Assembly (NCBI GenBank): GCA_013423385.1 | Contig: BLZA01000009.1 | Location: 434,001 to 498,000 of the forward strand | Length of the DNA stretch: 64,000 nt | Origin: Naganishia liquefaciens | Taxonomy: Eukaryota > Basidiomycota > Tremellomycetes > Filobasidiales > Filobasidiaceae | Direction: 5' to 3' | Notes under the pieces: model-generated | The model's input: the letters and a program-made list of their open reading frames with translations, nothing else | The model's database searches: none | Told to the model about the DNA's origin: nothing | Made by a program: the position numbers and the translations under genes | Shown here: positions 49,935-62,400 of the stretch, one piece after another | Layout of the letters: each line of letters opens with the position of its first letter | How positions within the stretch are numbered: the stretch's first letter is position 1

Positions 49935-50526
49935 GGAGAGGGCATCTGGATACCCATCTGTGGCTTCCGAGGTTGAATGGTCTGTCTCCTCCTCGGCTCA
50001 TCCCAGACACGCGCGCCCGCAGCGGAATTCACGGAGAACAGACGCGTCGGACAGGCAGGGCGGCAGTGGGTTTGACTTGTTCACCTATGGATGTCAAGGA
50101 GGCGGTTGATGATGCATGATCCCAGGGATCCAATGCAATAAAGCATCCACACGCAAGACGTCGGGCTCAAGCGAGAATCACAGCGTTGAATGCGCAATTT
50201 ATCTTTTCGTGTTTGGCTTGTGTTTCGTTCTGCCATCGCGAGATCCCGCGGGGCCTTCTCTCAGAGAGATATGTATATATCCGACGACGTGGGCAGATCA
50301 GTGCTGCGCAAGCGTCCAAGGCTGATAAAGAGCGGAAGAATGGGGCCTCATTTCCCTCGTGTCCGCCCTGCCATGGTATGCAGGAAACCGACGCGAGCCC
50401 TGACGAATGCCGTCTCGCTCGATCGCTCGGAGCGAATTCATCTGACACCATGATCACATCCTCTTTCCACAACGGCTTGCCCCTAGGACCAGGACCTGGC
50501 TTCACGTCCATCAGCCGACCAACCCA
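49935..50526. promoter_or_regulatory. DUF218 / NRDE2 bidirectional promoter
   Basis: This is a 592-base gap between divergent start codons. A TATA-like stretch (GATATGTATATATCCG) lies at about 50268-50283, roughly 245 bases before the NRDE2 ATG. Several ATGs occur before 50527 on the + strand in other frames and could form upstream ORFs. No other gene seen. Confidence 0.5.
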
Positions 50527-53500
50527 ATGCCCGTCACCCCAAGCTTCACCAGTTTCCCCGACCGTCCCCCCGACCGTCCCCCCAAGCCGCCAGTCCGAGA
50601 TCCAGCATGGCATCAAGGCGGCCTCGATGCGTCGACGTCGTCGTCCGCGGCACCGGCGGTCGTACCGGTCTTTGCATCGTTTCCTGAACGGGGGACGACA
50701 AAGAGTCGAGAAGGGAAGCAGAGGAACGAGGGGCATGATCGTGATGGGCAAAAGGCGGATAGGAGGCAGAGAAGCCGTGAGCGCGAGCGTAAGAGAGACA
50801 GGGATGACGAGAAGAGTCGGAAGCGGCATCAGAGGGATAGAATGGAGAACGAGGGCAAGGAACGCTCAAGGCGGTGGGAAGAGGAGAAGGAAGAGGAGCG
50901 TAAACGGCCGAGGCGGAGGCGTGACGACGAGTCAGAGGCCACGAGGCCGATCGAGGTGCGCATGGGCGGTCTTTTGGGATATGGTCATGCATGCTAAACG
51001 ATGGAGCCGGCGTGTGCAAAAAGCCCGCCGAGACAAAGCAAGATAGACTGTTCTACGTTGATCGGACAGGAGACGAGGGAAACATTCGCTACGGCGGGAT
51101 CGAGCCCGGCAAGATCCCGAGATATGCTAGCAAAGGATGTACGTCCGGTGTCTCAGCGTCTCCCAAATCCGGCGTCACTGACCAACAGGATCAGTCGGAA
51201 GGGTCGTTGGTCTGCCGGAGCAATACCACGTCACGCGGATCGGGAAATGGAAACATGGGGACGAAAAGGGAATTGTCGTCACCAACAAGGCCCTCCAGAT
51301 CGTGGGTCATTGGAGGAACCGGTTGGCCGAGAGAAATGGCTGACCAAAAAAGGCGGGCAGGGCGATCATGAGCCTACGCTACTGCGGCATCTGCCAGACC
51401 AGACGTACAGACTCGCGAGCCGGAATCAAAGGACGGAGAATCGGGCAATTGCGGATCAACATGAATTTGTCGCTATTGCGAGCAGAGCAGGCCCATCGAG
51501 CGCCAAACATCCACCTGCGCCTGAATATATACTCGGCCATGGTCCGGCCGAAACAGCACAAGACGATGACGCCGAGGATGCCGGAGAATCAGAAGCATCC
51601 GACGACCTCGACGAACAAGAGACGCTCGAGCAGATCCGACGGCGCCGGATCCTCGAATTTGAACGACACCTTGAAACGCACCCGGACGACGTTGACCAAT
51701 GGATCGCTTTTTCCTCCTTGCACCTTGAAGACTATGCCCGCGGCAAGACCAAAGGCGCACTCGGGATGTTGGCCGATGCTGCCGCCCTCGAGGATCCGAC
51801 GGCTCGAGGGGGTAAAACAGCCGCATACGAAGTGGCCCTCGCGACGCTGGAACGTGCCCTCAAGGTCTCCCCGCGGAACGCGTCTTCGCCCAGGCTTCAA
51901 TCCGCTTTTTTTGCACTCGCGCAGCAGGTCTGGCCGCCGGGCAAGGTGACAGAGGCGTGGCAGGATGTCTTGCGGCGGCTGCAGGATAGCGCCGAGAGGA
52001 TGAACGAGAAAGAGTTGATGGATCTTTGGCTGGGATATATCTCGTGGAGGGAAGGGCGCGGGCTCGGTGCCGCTGGCGCGAGGGGGAAACAAGGTGGAGG
52101 GATCGACGATGTGGTGGCCATTTACGCGCAGTGCATTGATATGATGAGGACTAAAAAGTATCCTTTGTCTGAGAGTGAGTCTGCTCTGACCGAGCGTTCA
52201 AAACGCGGGCTGATCCGAGGCGTAGAGCGAACGATAGCGGAAGAAAACATGGTATATCTCCTCCTTCGATGCATACTCCTCCTCCGTCACGCTGGTGAGC
52301 CCTCAGGAGCGGCCATATCGCCCTCGACTTGCTAATCTCGTTGTATTCAGGTTTCCATGAACGAGGAACAGCTATTTGTCAAGCGATGCTAGAACTGTAA
52401 GTGACACTGATACAATTTTTCACCAGTGACATTCACGGATAATTCCTTAGCACGTTTCATAAACCATATGCCCTTCGGACCGACAAGCCGGAAGCCATGG
52501 ACAGTCAATGGGAGCATCGCTTGATGGAATCACTCGAGGAGTTTTGGGAGTCTGAAGTACCTCGAATCGGGGAGAACGGATCGCAAGGCTGGAATCAATG
52601 GCAGAGACAAGCGGAGCCGGACGAATCGACAGAACAGCTGCAGCACTCTGAAGTCTCAACCAGTGACGACCCTTACATCCGATGGTACGAGGATGAAACG
52701 GCGGCGGATCGTTGCATCAGGCCGGGCAAGGCTTCCGCTCTCGCCATGGCGGATGATGGAGAAGACGACCCCTTCAGAATCATCTTGTTCGACGATATCA
52801 GGCCGTTCCTGTTTGTGATTCGGAATCCCGAAGTCAAGCTCCAACTCGTCTACGCCGTGTTGAACTACCTTGGCTTGCCGTTTGGTGTTCCCGATCTCGG
52901 CACCAATACAGAGTTCTCGCGAGATCCGCATCTTCAATGGGCGCTCTCTGTGAATCCGAAAGCTCGGACAGGATTGTGGCCAGAGAGACCAGTCGAGCGG
53001 AACCGCCTGGGCTGGAGCGAGTTGCAAGAGAGTGCCGCGCTGCCTCCGGTTGACTTTCTCTCGTGTCCCGTGCGGATGTGGTTTCTGACAGAGGAGACTG
53101 CGTTTGAGGATATCTTGGCTTGGTTCAGCGTCAATCAACTAGGGATTCGAGACTCGGTCGATGCGGACTTTCTGAGGTATGTCGCTGCCCTGGGTCCATA
53201 TTGGCGCTTCTGACGGCACTGTGTGCAGTAACTTGCTTGAAGCTCTGACACGTGTCGTGCGCAATCAATCGTTCCAATGGCTGCGAATAGCCTTCGAGGC
53301 ATCATTGAATAAAAAGAGGTGGGCGCAGGATCCTGGTGACCCGCGAGGAGCGCTAAGCTTCCCTTTAGCACCGCCAAGCTGTGCAAACAAATGCTATCGC
53401 AGGATCGCAATAATCTTTCGCTTTGGTGCACCTATGCTAGAGTCTTGCGTAGCCAACGCAAAGCCGAAGAAGCTAGACAGGTCTATCGCCTCTGCTCCTC

Positions 53501-54698
53501 GTCCTTGAATGTCGAGATCCATACCTCTCGAGATATCGAACACTTGTTTGCCGAATGGGCAGAATTGGAATGGCTTGCAGGCCGTAACGATGACTTGCTT
53601 AATATCCTGGTCGCCACCGTGACTTCCAATTATCAAGTCCCAGCAGGTATTGCTCGACCTTTTGCTGCAACTGAAATGCCGACTGACCATTCTCTGAACT
53701 AGGCAAACCCTCACCTGTCATGTTTCTTAAGGCAAAGCAGGTATGTCATTCGGTACTGATGCCAGGTCTTGCTGTTCATGTATACCCCTAGCACTACTAC
53801 CGATCTCCAGATCAAGCCAGCCGGGCTAGCGTAGTTCTACACTATATGTTCCTATACGTCTCCATGGACTGTGAAAAGGTCTTTCAAGCCATTCAAGTTC
53901 ACGCGTCATCGCTGCCGTCGGGTTCTGCGGAGCAGGAGGAGGTCCTGCAACTAGGTGCCAAGATCTTGTTTCGACATTCGCAAAGTCATATCGTCAAGGC
54001 TGAGACGCAGCGCGGATATCTCGAGTATGCGATAGCCTTGTTCCCAAGCAACACCATTTTCCTGTCGCTCTTCTTCTCCAATGAATACGGGACGAGGGTT
54101 TATGGCAGGCTGCAGCGGCTCTTGTACGAGACTGTACTTCTCGACAAGGATGAGAGTGCGGAGACATATCTCTGGGCTATTTGGGCGGAATCCATGTCTG
54201 CAAGAAGAACGTTTTGGGAAAGTGGTGGACATGGAGCTGAGCGTGTCCGAGCGATGTATGAGAAGGCCATTACCAGTACAACGTGAGTAACAGCCGGCAG
54301 ACAGGATTGATCGTCTTCAGTCATGCTGACTCGCTTTGACCAGCGGCAAGGCCTCGATTCCTTTATGGATGTCTTACATCGAATTTCTGAGCGTGCAGGG
54401 CAGAACAGATGCCGCAAAACGGCTCTGCTATCGAGCCATCACGCATCTGGGCGGATGTAAAGCCCTGTACATGATGCCTTTCTCGCCTCTGCTACGGCCA
54501 CGGTTTACGGACAAAGAGCTTCGGGATTGGGCAGAACTAATGACGGAAAAGGGACTCCGCATACGCAAACCGTTCGAAAACTATTGGCAACCGGAAGAGG
54601 AAGTCGATGTCATCGGCGGAGATGATGGGGGAGACCCGATGGCAGTAGACGAAGCATATGCAGCTTTCGAGGACAGGAAGAGATTATTGCCCTACTGA
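50527..54698 (+). CDS. NRDE2: Nrde2-type nuclear RNA surveillance protein
   Basis: NRDE2 is a nuclear HAT-repeat protein; human NRDE2 binds the exosome helicase MTR4 and limits its activity, and worm NRDE-2 acts in nuclear RNAi. First exons are 50527-50955, 51024-51138 and 51195 onward. The N-terminus reads TPSFTSFPDRPP and then a long Arg/Lys/Asp-rich region (RSRERERKRDRDDEKSRKR), followed by LFYVDRTGDEGNIRYGGIEP and GRVVGLPEQYHV. The NRDE-2 domain starts LEFERHLETHPDDVDQWIAF. HAT-like helices continue through LWCTYARVLRSQRKAEEARQ to LCYRAITHLGGCKALYMMPF and FTDKELRDWAELMTEKGLR. One splice junction between about 51280 and 51350 and the intron near 52170 remain uncertain. It converges on COG4 with 62 bases between stops. 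Confidence 0.87.
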
Positions 54699-54760
54699 AG
54701 GGAAGCAACCATAATGCTGTTTGTTACACAATGCTGTACAACCTGATCATCTATATGAAC

Positions 54761-57700
54761 TCAAACGCGTAATCTTACAATGCTGTCGTACTCGGTTTTG
54801 GACAATCTCCATGCTATACCGGAACTGCTGTAAAAGTCTTCCGGATCCTCGTCCTGACAGGTCAATTCGATCAACGTGTGGACGGCACACGTTACCCATA
54901 GAGACTCACCGAATCGAGGTTCAATATTGTTGCAATTTGCTGCAACCTGATGAATTTACTCCGAGCCCCGCCAAAGTTGGTTTGACCGGAAAGGTGATTC
55001 ACAACGGCCCGGACGTCCTTGTCGAATCGGATAGCTCCGAGCTACAGCAGCCATAATCAGATACCACGGACAAACGCTAAGGGACAAACAGCAGCGAATC
55101 CTACCTCAGTGAACCGCATCCCCTGAACCATTTTCTCCCACGGACGGACGAGGGTCTCGACCGTCATGTCAAAGAAGCTTTGATAATTGATCTCTGTCAA
55201 TGTATCCTAGTATCCGTTTCGGTATGAGTGTGGATCCACCATGCTTATATCCTTCACTCACCTTGTAGCCATCCACCAAGGGCGCCCAGCTCGCAACGAA
55301 GCGTTTCCGGACCAAATCCTCCTCCTCTGCTTCAGCATAGCCGTCGTCATCCAACATGTACGATACGCCTCTATACACATCCTCCAAAAGGGAGCGCAAC
55401 CCCGGCCGCGTGAGCTGGTTGAATAATTGATCGAGGCCGCTCTGATGGATTTGCCAAATCAGGCAAGCGCGATTGCGCGAATAACTGATAGCCTACCTTG
55501 GCCGCCACCCGCATCCGCCCAGCCAAATCTCCCAGATCGCGCATCTGCTCTTCCACTTCGGACAGCTCCGTCTCGAGAAACGTCTGGCTCGCTGATTCAG
55601 ATCCGATTAGGTCGTCTATCAAGCGGTCCATATATTGCGCCGAAATGTCGAGATCGTTCAAGAGGACCTGCAGTCGGGCTAATTAGAAGCTCCTCGATCG
55701 AGCCTCAGACCTGCGACGTACGCCGTAACTCGTTCTCAAATCTCGCTCTCGTCGTTCCCTCTCGCCTTCCTTGCTCTGTCCCGTCAGTCCCGCAAGCGAG
55801 CTACTTACGCCCGTTCCAAAGCCTAGCCCTACCCCTGCACCGGAATACACAGCGTCCATCTTTTTCTGCAGCACGCCCAGATAGTCTCGCTCGATGATGG
55901 AGGAAATCTTTTCGCGCATAGACGTCAATGTAGCGAGATTGCCGGTGCTGATGAGTCTGTTGAGGACGAGCTTGAGCAGGTAGAAAGTGTCGTCCACGGT
56001 GGAAGAGATGTGCGGCTGAGATGACAAGTCGGGAGTATCCATTTTGTGAGCCTAGCGACGATGGCATGTCAGCTGGTTCACAATACTTGGGTCGCCACTC
56101 CTAACCTTTTCGATACTTGAACGAAGAAACCAAGCCTCCAAAGGTTCATAATACGTTTTCAGCATGTTCTCGATGATTCGGCGGCTTTCCGACCCATCGA
56201 GAATATCCGTGGTCTCGGCCTGCCTTGATCTTTGCAGCGCAACCGATTCCTGCGGCGGTGCTTCGTCAATCTGTTCTTCTTCAGGCTGCGCCTCTCATCA
56301 GTAGAAGAAAAGAATGGAATTGCCAGCGCCTGACAGCCCGCTTACCAACATCCGGTCAAACACAAACCGCCGATACAGAGCCCATCGGCTGCTGAGCGCC
56401 GTACATTCCCCTAATATCCGTTCCACATCTCGCGGATCCGGCCCTTGCTGCTCGGCCAAACTCGCTGTCGAGGCCGCAAGATCTTCCTCTTGGGCGTTGT
56501 TGCGCTTCTGCGATGTGCCGGCGTATGTGGCCAGAAGCGATGTCGCTGCGCTTGGCAGATGATTGGCGAGATTATGCTGGGCCGACGAGAGGGCGGCGAG
56601 GGAGCTCGTGACGGCGCCTGAGGGTGCAGATCCCGAGGATTGGCCTGTGCCTTGGTTGGTGGATTGTACCGAGAGGTACTGAATCGGGTTGGACAGATAC
56701 GAGAACGAGGATTGCTTCGTTTCCGAAATCTGTGCGATGGTGTCAGAAACATTCCGCATGCTCAAAGGGAACAACTCACCAATCGACCGACTCGGCGTTC
56801 CTCTTCCCACCCCTCCACCAGACTCTTCACTCCCTTGTTGCCCTCTGCCTGTAGCCGAATGACAACAACGCGCATCTTGCCCTCGCCATAGTATTTTTCC
56901 ACGACAGGCTGGTGCTGATCAATGATGAGCGCAATCGACTCGAGCAGCGTCGTCAGATTGGTGATATAGTAGAGCGGCGACGATGCTATCGGAGGTGCGT
57001 GAATCAGCGGGCCATCCCACTACCAGACGTCACCATCTGCCTCACCTCTCGTCGCATCTCCGGCGGCACCCGTAAACGCCCCACGCGTCTTGACGAGCGT
57101 GACCACGAAATCCGCATACACGCCCAGCCCGCGCTCCTCGGCTCCAATCAGGGGGAAGAGCCGGAAGAAGCGACTTGTCCCTTGCTCGTCGCGCGCCTCG
57201 GCGGCGGCGCGGAATTCTGTCGAAAATGTGTCGAGGAGGCGCGTGCGGAGAGCATCGAGTTGTACTGGGGGAGGTGATGGGTCTGCCGGTGTTGGCTTGA
57301 GCAAGATCGCATTTAGCGAGGATGGGACGGCGGTAGTAGAGACCTTACGATGACACGCGCGGCAAAGGCCCCGCCAATGACGACGCTAGGGATGTCCATG
57401 GCGCGCTTGCACGCCCTCGTGGCGGTCTCCCAATCTTCCTTGGGGATTGCTTCGCGCATGGCTTGCAGGGCGTTCTGTAGCGGAGAATCGGGTCAACAAG
57501 GGCGTTCCGCATTGCAGAACCGTTTCGCATGCGGTATGACTACCGGACGCGTTTGCCCGATCTCACCTACCTTGAACTCGACAACCTCTCCAAGTCGATC
57601 CACGGCTTCCCTGACTCGCTCCACCCTGCCATCCAGCCTCCGCACCTTGCCGCCCACCCTCTCACTCGTCTCCCACACGCGTGCCACCCTCCCGACAACC

Positions 57701-57993
57701 CCCTCCCTCGTCCTCCGCCTCGCATCCTCCTCCGCCTCCTCATCCTCCTCATCTCCATACCCAAACTTGCCCAGGCCTCCGCCCTTCATCTGGTACGGCG
57801 TCTCCACCCCATCTACCAGTCCCCGCACGCTCCGCACATCCGTCACGAGCGCACGTAACCTTGCCAGGGCATCGTCGATCTGTGCGCGATCTGTCAAGGC
57901 GGCGTTGAGCGCGATGGAGAGCTCGTTTGAGCGTGTGGAGAGGGCGTCTGCGTGTGTGGCGAGTGCTGAGGGGTGTATGATGGTGCGGGACAT
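54761..57993 (-). CDS. COG4: conserved oligomeric Golgi complex subunit 4
   Basis: COG4 is a lobe A subunit of the COG tether for retrograde transport within the Golgi. Exons in phase: 57993-57571, 57474-57349, 57295-57046, 56985-56780, 56729-56346, 56285-56106, 56051 down to about 55734, then four or five shorter exons to 54761. The first 140 residues form a helical region. Family blocks near the middle are VEKYYGEGKMRVVVIRLQ and RWALYRRFVFDRML, then DTFYLLKLVLNRLISTG and ISSIIERDYLGVLQKK. The C-terminal block is FTELGAIRFDKDVRAVV, RSKFIRLQQIATILNLDS and finally GIAWRLSKTEYDSIVRLRV, which matches the COG4 C-terminus. A 33-nt segment (55808-55776) has full splice signals yet is also open in frame. 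It is divergent from the uL10m gene. Confidence 0.9.
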
Positions 57994-58307
57994 TGCTGGC
58001 AGGGGGGGGAGCGCAGGAGTGCCAGGATTTGGATGGTGTTGGGTGCATCACGCTGCTCTCGTATTCGTGGCATGCACGGCCCGGATGCTATTTACGCCGA
58101 AAAGTGCGCGGTTTATCGCTTCAAATGTTGCCAAAGTGAACCTAATTTCCCCCCAATCCCCCCTGTTTCCAAATGAAATCACTCCAAAAATGTCCACAAA
58201 CTGCGCCCTCTCCGATCGTCCTTGCATTCATTCACCTTGCTTGAACGAAAAAGAGAGAGAGTCTCTCTCGACAATTCATTCAACAAGCAGCAGCACTCGG
58301 CCACACC
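57994..58307. promoter_or_regulatory. COG4 / uL10m shared promoter
   Basis: This is a 314-base divergent promoter. It contains a GAGAGAGTCTCTCTC inverted repeat at 58255-58269. No gene is seen in the stretch. Confidence 0.55.
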
Positions 58308-59063
58308 ATGAACGCCCTCCCACGCATCACATCAGCAACCCGCTCCCTCCGCTCCACTCGGCGCTACGCATCGGCAGCCACAACGCCGGCACGTATATAC
58401 ACCGACCGCAAAGCGATCCTGTACCAATCCTACACCCACATCCTCGACCACACGCCGGCCATCCTCTTGTTCCAGCCCAACAACCTCACCAGCGCTGAAC
58501 TCGCTGCCATTCGACGTGCAATTGCCGAAATCTCATCGTCGACGTCTCAAGCCTCATCACCCATCGGCAATGACTCGACAGCAGCAACGCTCCTGACCGT
58601 CCGCACCGGTATCCTCTCCGCCGTGATCAATGCCCGCAACGATCACTCCCGCGCGCAATCAACCGCGCTTCAGTCCCTCCTTTCCGGCCCTCTTGCACTC
58701 GTCACCCTCCCCCAATTTTCCCCCGCTCACATCACCAAGGTCCTCACCGCCATCAACAAGGCCCTCAACCTGCGTCCCGCCCCAGCCACACGCGCCGGCA
58801 CCGCTTTACCCGTCAACGCCCGGATGATGCTCCTCGGTGGGATATTCGACGGTCAGCACATTGCCTCGGCACCCGAGATTGTTCAGCATGTCTCGCGTCT
58901 GCCGGAACTGGACACGCTCAGGGCGCAGCTCGTCGGGTTGTTGGGTGCCGCGCCGGCGCAGTTGGTTGGCGCGTTGCAGAGTGCCGGCGGAGGGGGGCTC
59001 GTCAGGACGCTCAAGGGGCTGGAGAATAATCTCAAGGGAGACGAGGTGACGGACCGGGCGTAG
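58308..59063 (+). CDS. MRPL11: mitochondrial ribosomal protein uL10m
   Basis: The large-subunit stalk-base protein uL10 of the mitochondrial ribosome (yeast Mrpl11). A single exon of 251 residues from MNALPRITSATRSLRSTRRY, a typical Arg/Ser-rich mitochondrial presequence with no acidic residue in the first 30. The uL10 fold follows: RKAILYQSYTHILDHTPAIL, LFQPNNLTSAELAAIRRAI, LLTVRTGILSAVIN and LLSGPLALVTLPQFSP. The C-terminal helix ends GLVRTLKGLENNLKGDEV. It is one of the few intronless genes in the window. It converges on BUB1. Confidence 0.88.
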   Translation: MNALPRITSATRSLRSTRRYASAATTPARIYTDRKAILYQSYTHILDHTPAILLFQPNNLTSAELAAIRRAIAEISSSTSQASSPIGNDSTAATLLTVRTGILSAVINARNDHSRAQSTALQSLLSGPLALVTLPQFSPAHITKVLTAINKALNLRPAPATRAGTALPVNARMMLLGGIFDGQHIASAPEIVQHVSRLPELDTLRAQLVGLLGAAPAQLVGALQSAGGGGLVRTLKGLENNLKGDEVTDRA

Positions 59064-59436
59064 AGCGATCTCGGGGGTCAGTGCATTGGACATTGAATTG
59101 AATGCGAGACTGATCGTTGGAATTCACTCGTGTTAGGTCCCATATCACGTAGATTCTGTAACGATGTGTGATGAACATTGTGCTCTACGCGACGTATCTA
59201 CAGGTTTCTGGAGAGAACAGACTAGTAACGGCTCGTGTTGCGTCCTTCTGGCCGAGGTATCCCACCAAAGCGAGATCCTGATCGCCACGATTTGAGCCAG
59301 TGCGGTGACAATGCCCAACATGTCTTTGACGCGCACCTCTTATCCGCTTTCCTGATTCCGGCTGGCGTCATTCTCCAACATGATATCGTAAAGATTTCTA
59401 CGGGAATACAGTCCATGCGGCCCCCAGCCCCGAGCC
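59064..59436. other. uL10m / BUB1 convergent 3' region
   Basis: The 373 bases between the convergent stops of uL10m and BUB1. Short frames on either strand show no motif. It should hold both 3' UTRs. Confidence 0.5.
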
Positions 59437-62400
59437 CTACTTTCTCATCGTCGCCAGCTCAATCTTTGTCAAGAGATTCTTGAGATTCTTGCCGCCCTTG
59501 TTACAGTTCTCTTCCAGCCACACCTCGAATTCGCCCCGTACGCTCGCGAGCTCGTCGTTCACCGGCAGCGCGCCGTCCGGACGGGCCAGTCGTGGGTTGA
59601 GGAGTAGGTCAAATAGCGAGTGCCAGAGGTCGGTTTGCCAGTACTTGAAAAACGGTATAAGCGGATGCCGAGTATTAGCTCATCACGTCCTTACTCACTC
59701 GTTTGAATGCTCCCTGCGGTCTGTACCGCTTCCTGTCGCCGTCTTCCGGCAACGACGGCGCGAGTTCGACCGTCATATACTTGCCAAACAGCATGCAGTA
59801 GCAGATACTTGCCAGGCCATGATAGTCGGCTTGGTAACTCCACGGCTGACCCTCTCGCATCTCGACACAATCTTTCTCGTCCGTCTTCCAATCGGCGATA
59901 AACGTCTGCTCGGCTCGCGCCGGCCACATCTGGAAATCAATCGCGCGGCCAAAGTCGATGAGGCGGATGCCCTTTTCGCTCCATCCGTGGGCGCCCGTCA
60001 TGTCGTATTGACTCTTCCAGCCGGAATTGGATTCGCTCAGCCGGATGAGGCAATTGTCGATCTTGAGGTCGCCATGTATAAAGTCGGCCCGGTGCAGCGC
60101 CTCGACTGCCTTCATCAGCTCGATCGCGAAAAAGATGGCCAGTATGTCGTCCATGCCGGGACACGAGGTCGCACCGATACCCCATGATGCGGCATTGTTG
60201 ACAGCATTCAGCAGAGTTCCCTGAGAGTAAAAGTCCAAGACGAGCATGCTTTCGTCTGCAAACAGGTGCAAGCCTCGCGCATTGACGATGGACGCGTGAT
60301 GCTCCTGCGCAAGCCGCTCCCGCACCCTGTTCAGGATCACGGCTTCCCACATGTTGGCCGGCTGCTCGACCTTGACGGCGACAGTATATGCTGCTTCCGC
60401 AGCCATCTCGTCCTCTTCATCGTCACTCGCTTCATCCGCAATGTCCCGCGCTTCGAGGTCGATGGCGCGGAATACAGCGCCAAAACCGCCTTCGCCAATC
60501 TTGTCCTGTACTTCGTACTGCTTACTTGAGATTTGCAAGAGGTAAGAAACGTCTAAGGTCGAAGCGCGTTTGCTAGAGCTAGATCGTCGAAGTGCACTCT
60601 TAAATGTCTTTTGCAATTCGCCCAGCTGTCCACTGACGCGACCTCGAAGATCGTTGAAGCCCCGCATCTCTGATAACGGCGTCTCGAGAGCAGCAACTAA
60701 TTGGTTGATGATGTCGGTGTCTGTCGGACAGCATGGGTTGGGAGGCGCAAAGCTGGAGCCGACATCTGTCCCGGGTGTCGCAGAGGCCAAAATTTTAGGC
60801 GAGGCTGGCATCAGTCTGCGAGAGGAAGTACGGGCGGACGTTTGCGCCGGCGCTGCGTCAACAACTTCGCTATTAATGATGGTCGGATTGGCTTCATTGG
60901 CTATCGTATGACCGGGAGATAGCTGAAACAATGATTGGCCTGTATGCTCGCTGGAGAACCGCGCACTTTGCGAGCTGGAATCCGGTTGCGGACTCGGCGG
61001 CTGGGAAATGGTGCGACTCGGGTCTTCCGTTTTGCCGGTTCGCTCGCTGTCTTCCGTGACAGTCTCTAGGCGTTGGATCATTGGCGGCTGTACTTCGGCC
61101 AGGGGATCTTCCTCATCGTCGGATTCGAGGGCTTTACCTAGCGCACTAGAGGTCGAGGAGCGGAGCGTGAAACCCTGCGTACTCTGCGTGTATTGTTCGG
61201 TCCTTTCCGTGATAGGAGTCATCGTATTGAAGGCGGCACCGCAGCTGAAAACTCTTCTGCCGTTGTATCCATCATAGCCTTCTTCTGGTTCCTCCTCTTC
61301 TTGGATCGCTTCCGGGAAATTGCTGAAAACCTGTTCTTGAGGGTATGTTTGCTGAGCATCGACCGTGGATGAGTCATCATTATCAAACACCTTCATGCGG
61401 CGCAGTGGTCCCTCGCTTCTCGGAGTTGTATATTGCGATACATCTGCAGACGGCCGCATCGGCGTGGCCCCGGAGGCATCTATCGACTTTACGCCCAGCG
61501 GCGTAGATTTTGCGGCCAAAGGGGTTTTCGCTGGCGTGGCGAGCCCATTACTGAGCGGTTTCTTGGCCGATCGTGGAACTGCATTCTCGTCTTGAAAGAC
61601 GGGCAACCGCTGTGCCTGTGCATTCTCATCCGCGAAGACTGGCGGGAATGCGTTTTCATCTCGGAACACAGCCATTTTACCGGCGGAAGGAGGCGGCTGT
61701 GATGGTTCCTCGGCAAACACCTGCAGAGGGCCTGTTGCAAGCTTTCTGCCGGAGAGATGGCCCTGAGCTGGTGTTGGAGTGGGCGGGACCATCGGTCCCG
61801 GTGTGGAAAGCCCCATTCTCATCATTCCACCCATGACCGGTGCTGGGAGTGGAGTGGGTGGAACTTGACTCTCAGTGACGCCTTCGCCGTCATCAGACTC
61901 GCTGTCATCGTCGCTTGAGCTGTCGTCGTCTTCGTCACTTTCACGAGAAATTGCTCCGGCGTTGACTGTCTGATTGAACAGCTCGTATACATCGGCCATG
62001 GCCGCTTTTGTATTGACAGTCGGCGACGGCGGACCCCTCTTTTGTATCGGCTTTGGAGATGTCGCTATGTTGGAAGTTTTTCAGCGAACAGAATCATCAG
62101 CCTTGATGACGAGCGGACTGACCTCCTGGAGCGTGCCATTGCAATTCCCAGTCGCGTAGCTCCTTGCCGGCGCTGCCCAGAAGACCCGCTCTCCTTGCCC
62201 TGATCTCCTCAAAGCTCCATTCTTCGCCACCTCGAAACACTTCTTCCCACTCGATCATTCGGCGTTCAATCTTGCCGTTCTTCCCTGGCACATCTCGGCC
62301 TTCATTCGGCACGGACCAAGCGGTCCCCAAGGCTGTCGATTTGCTTTGGACTGCGCTGATACCGGATCCTGCCTTCGATGACGTCGGCATTCCACCCGAC

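Noticed and set aside
54843-54910. COG4 ending earlier, at the stop just past NLDS
   Set aside because: The donor GTGAGT after GATTCG and an acceptor at CTGTCAG join in phase to GIAWRLSKTEYDSIVRLRV, which matches the COG4 C-terminus, so the coding region continues to 54761.
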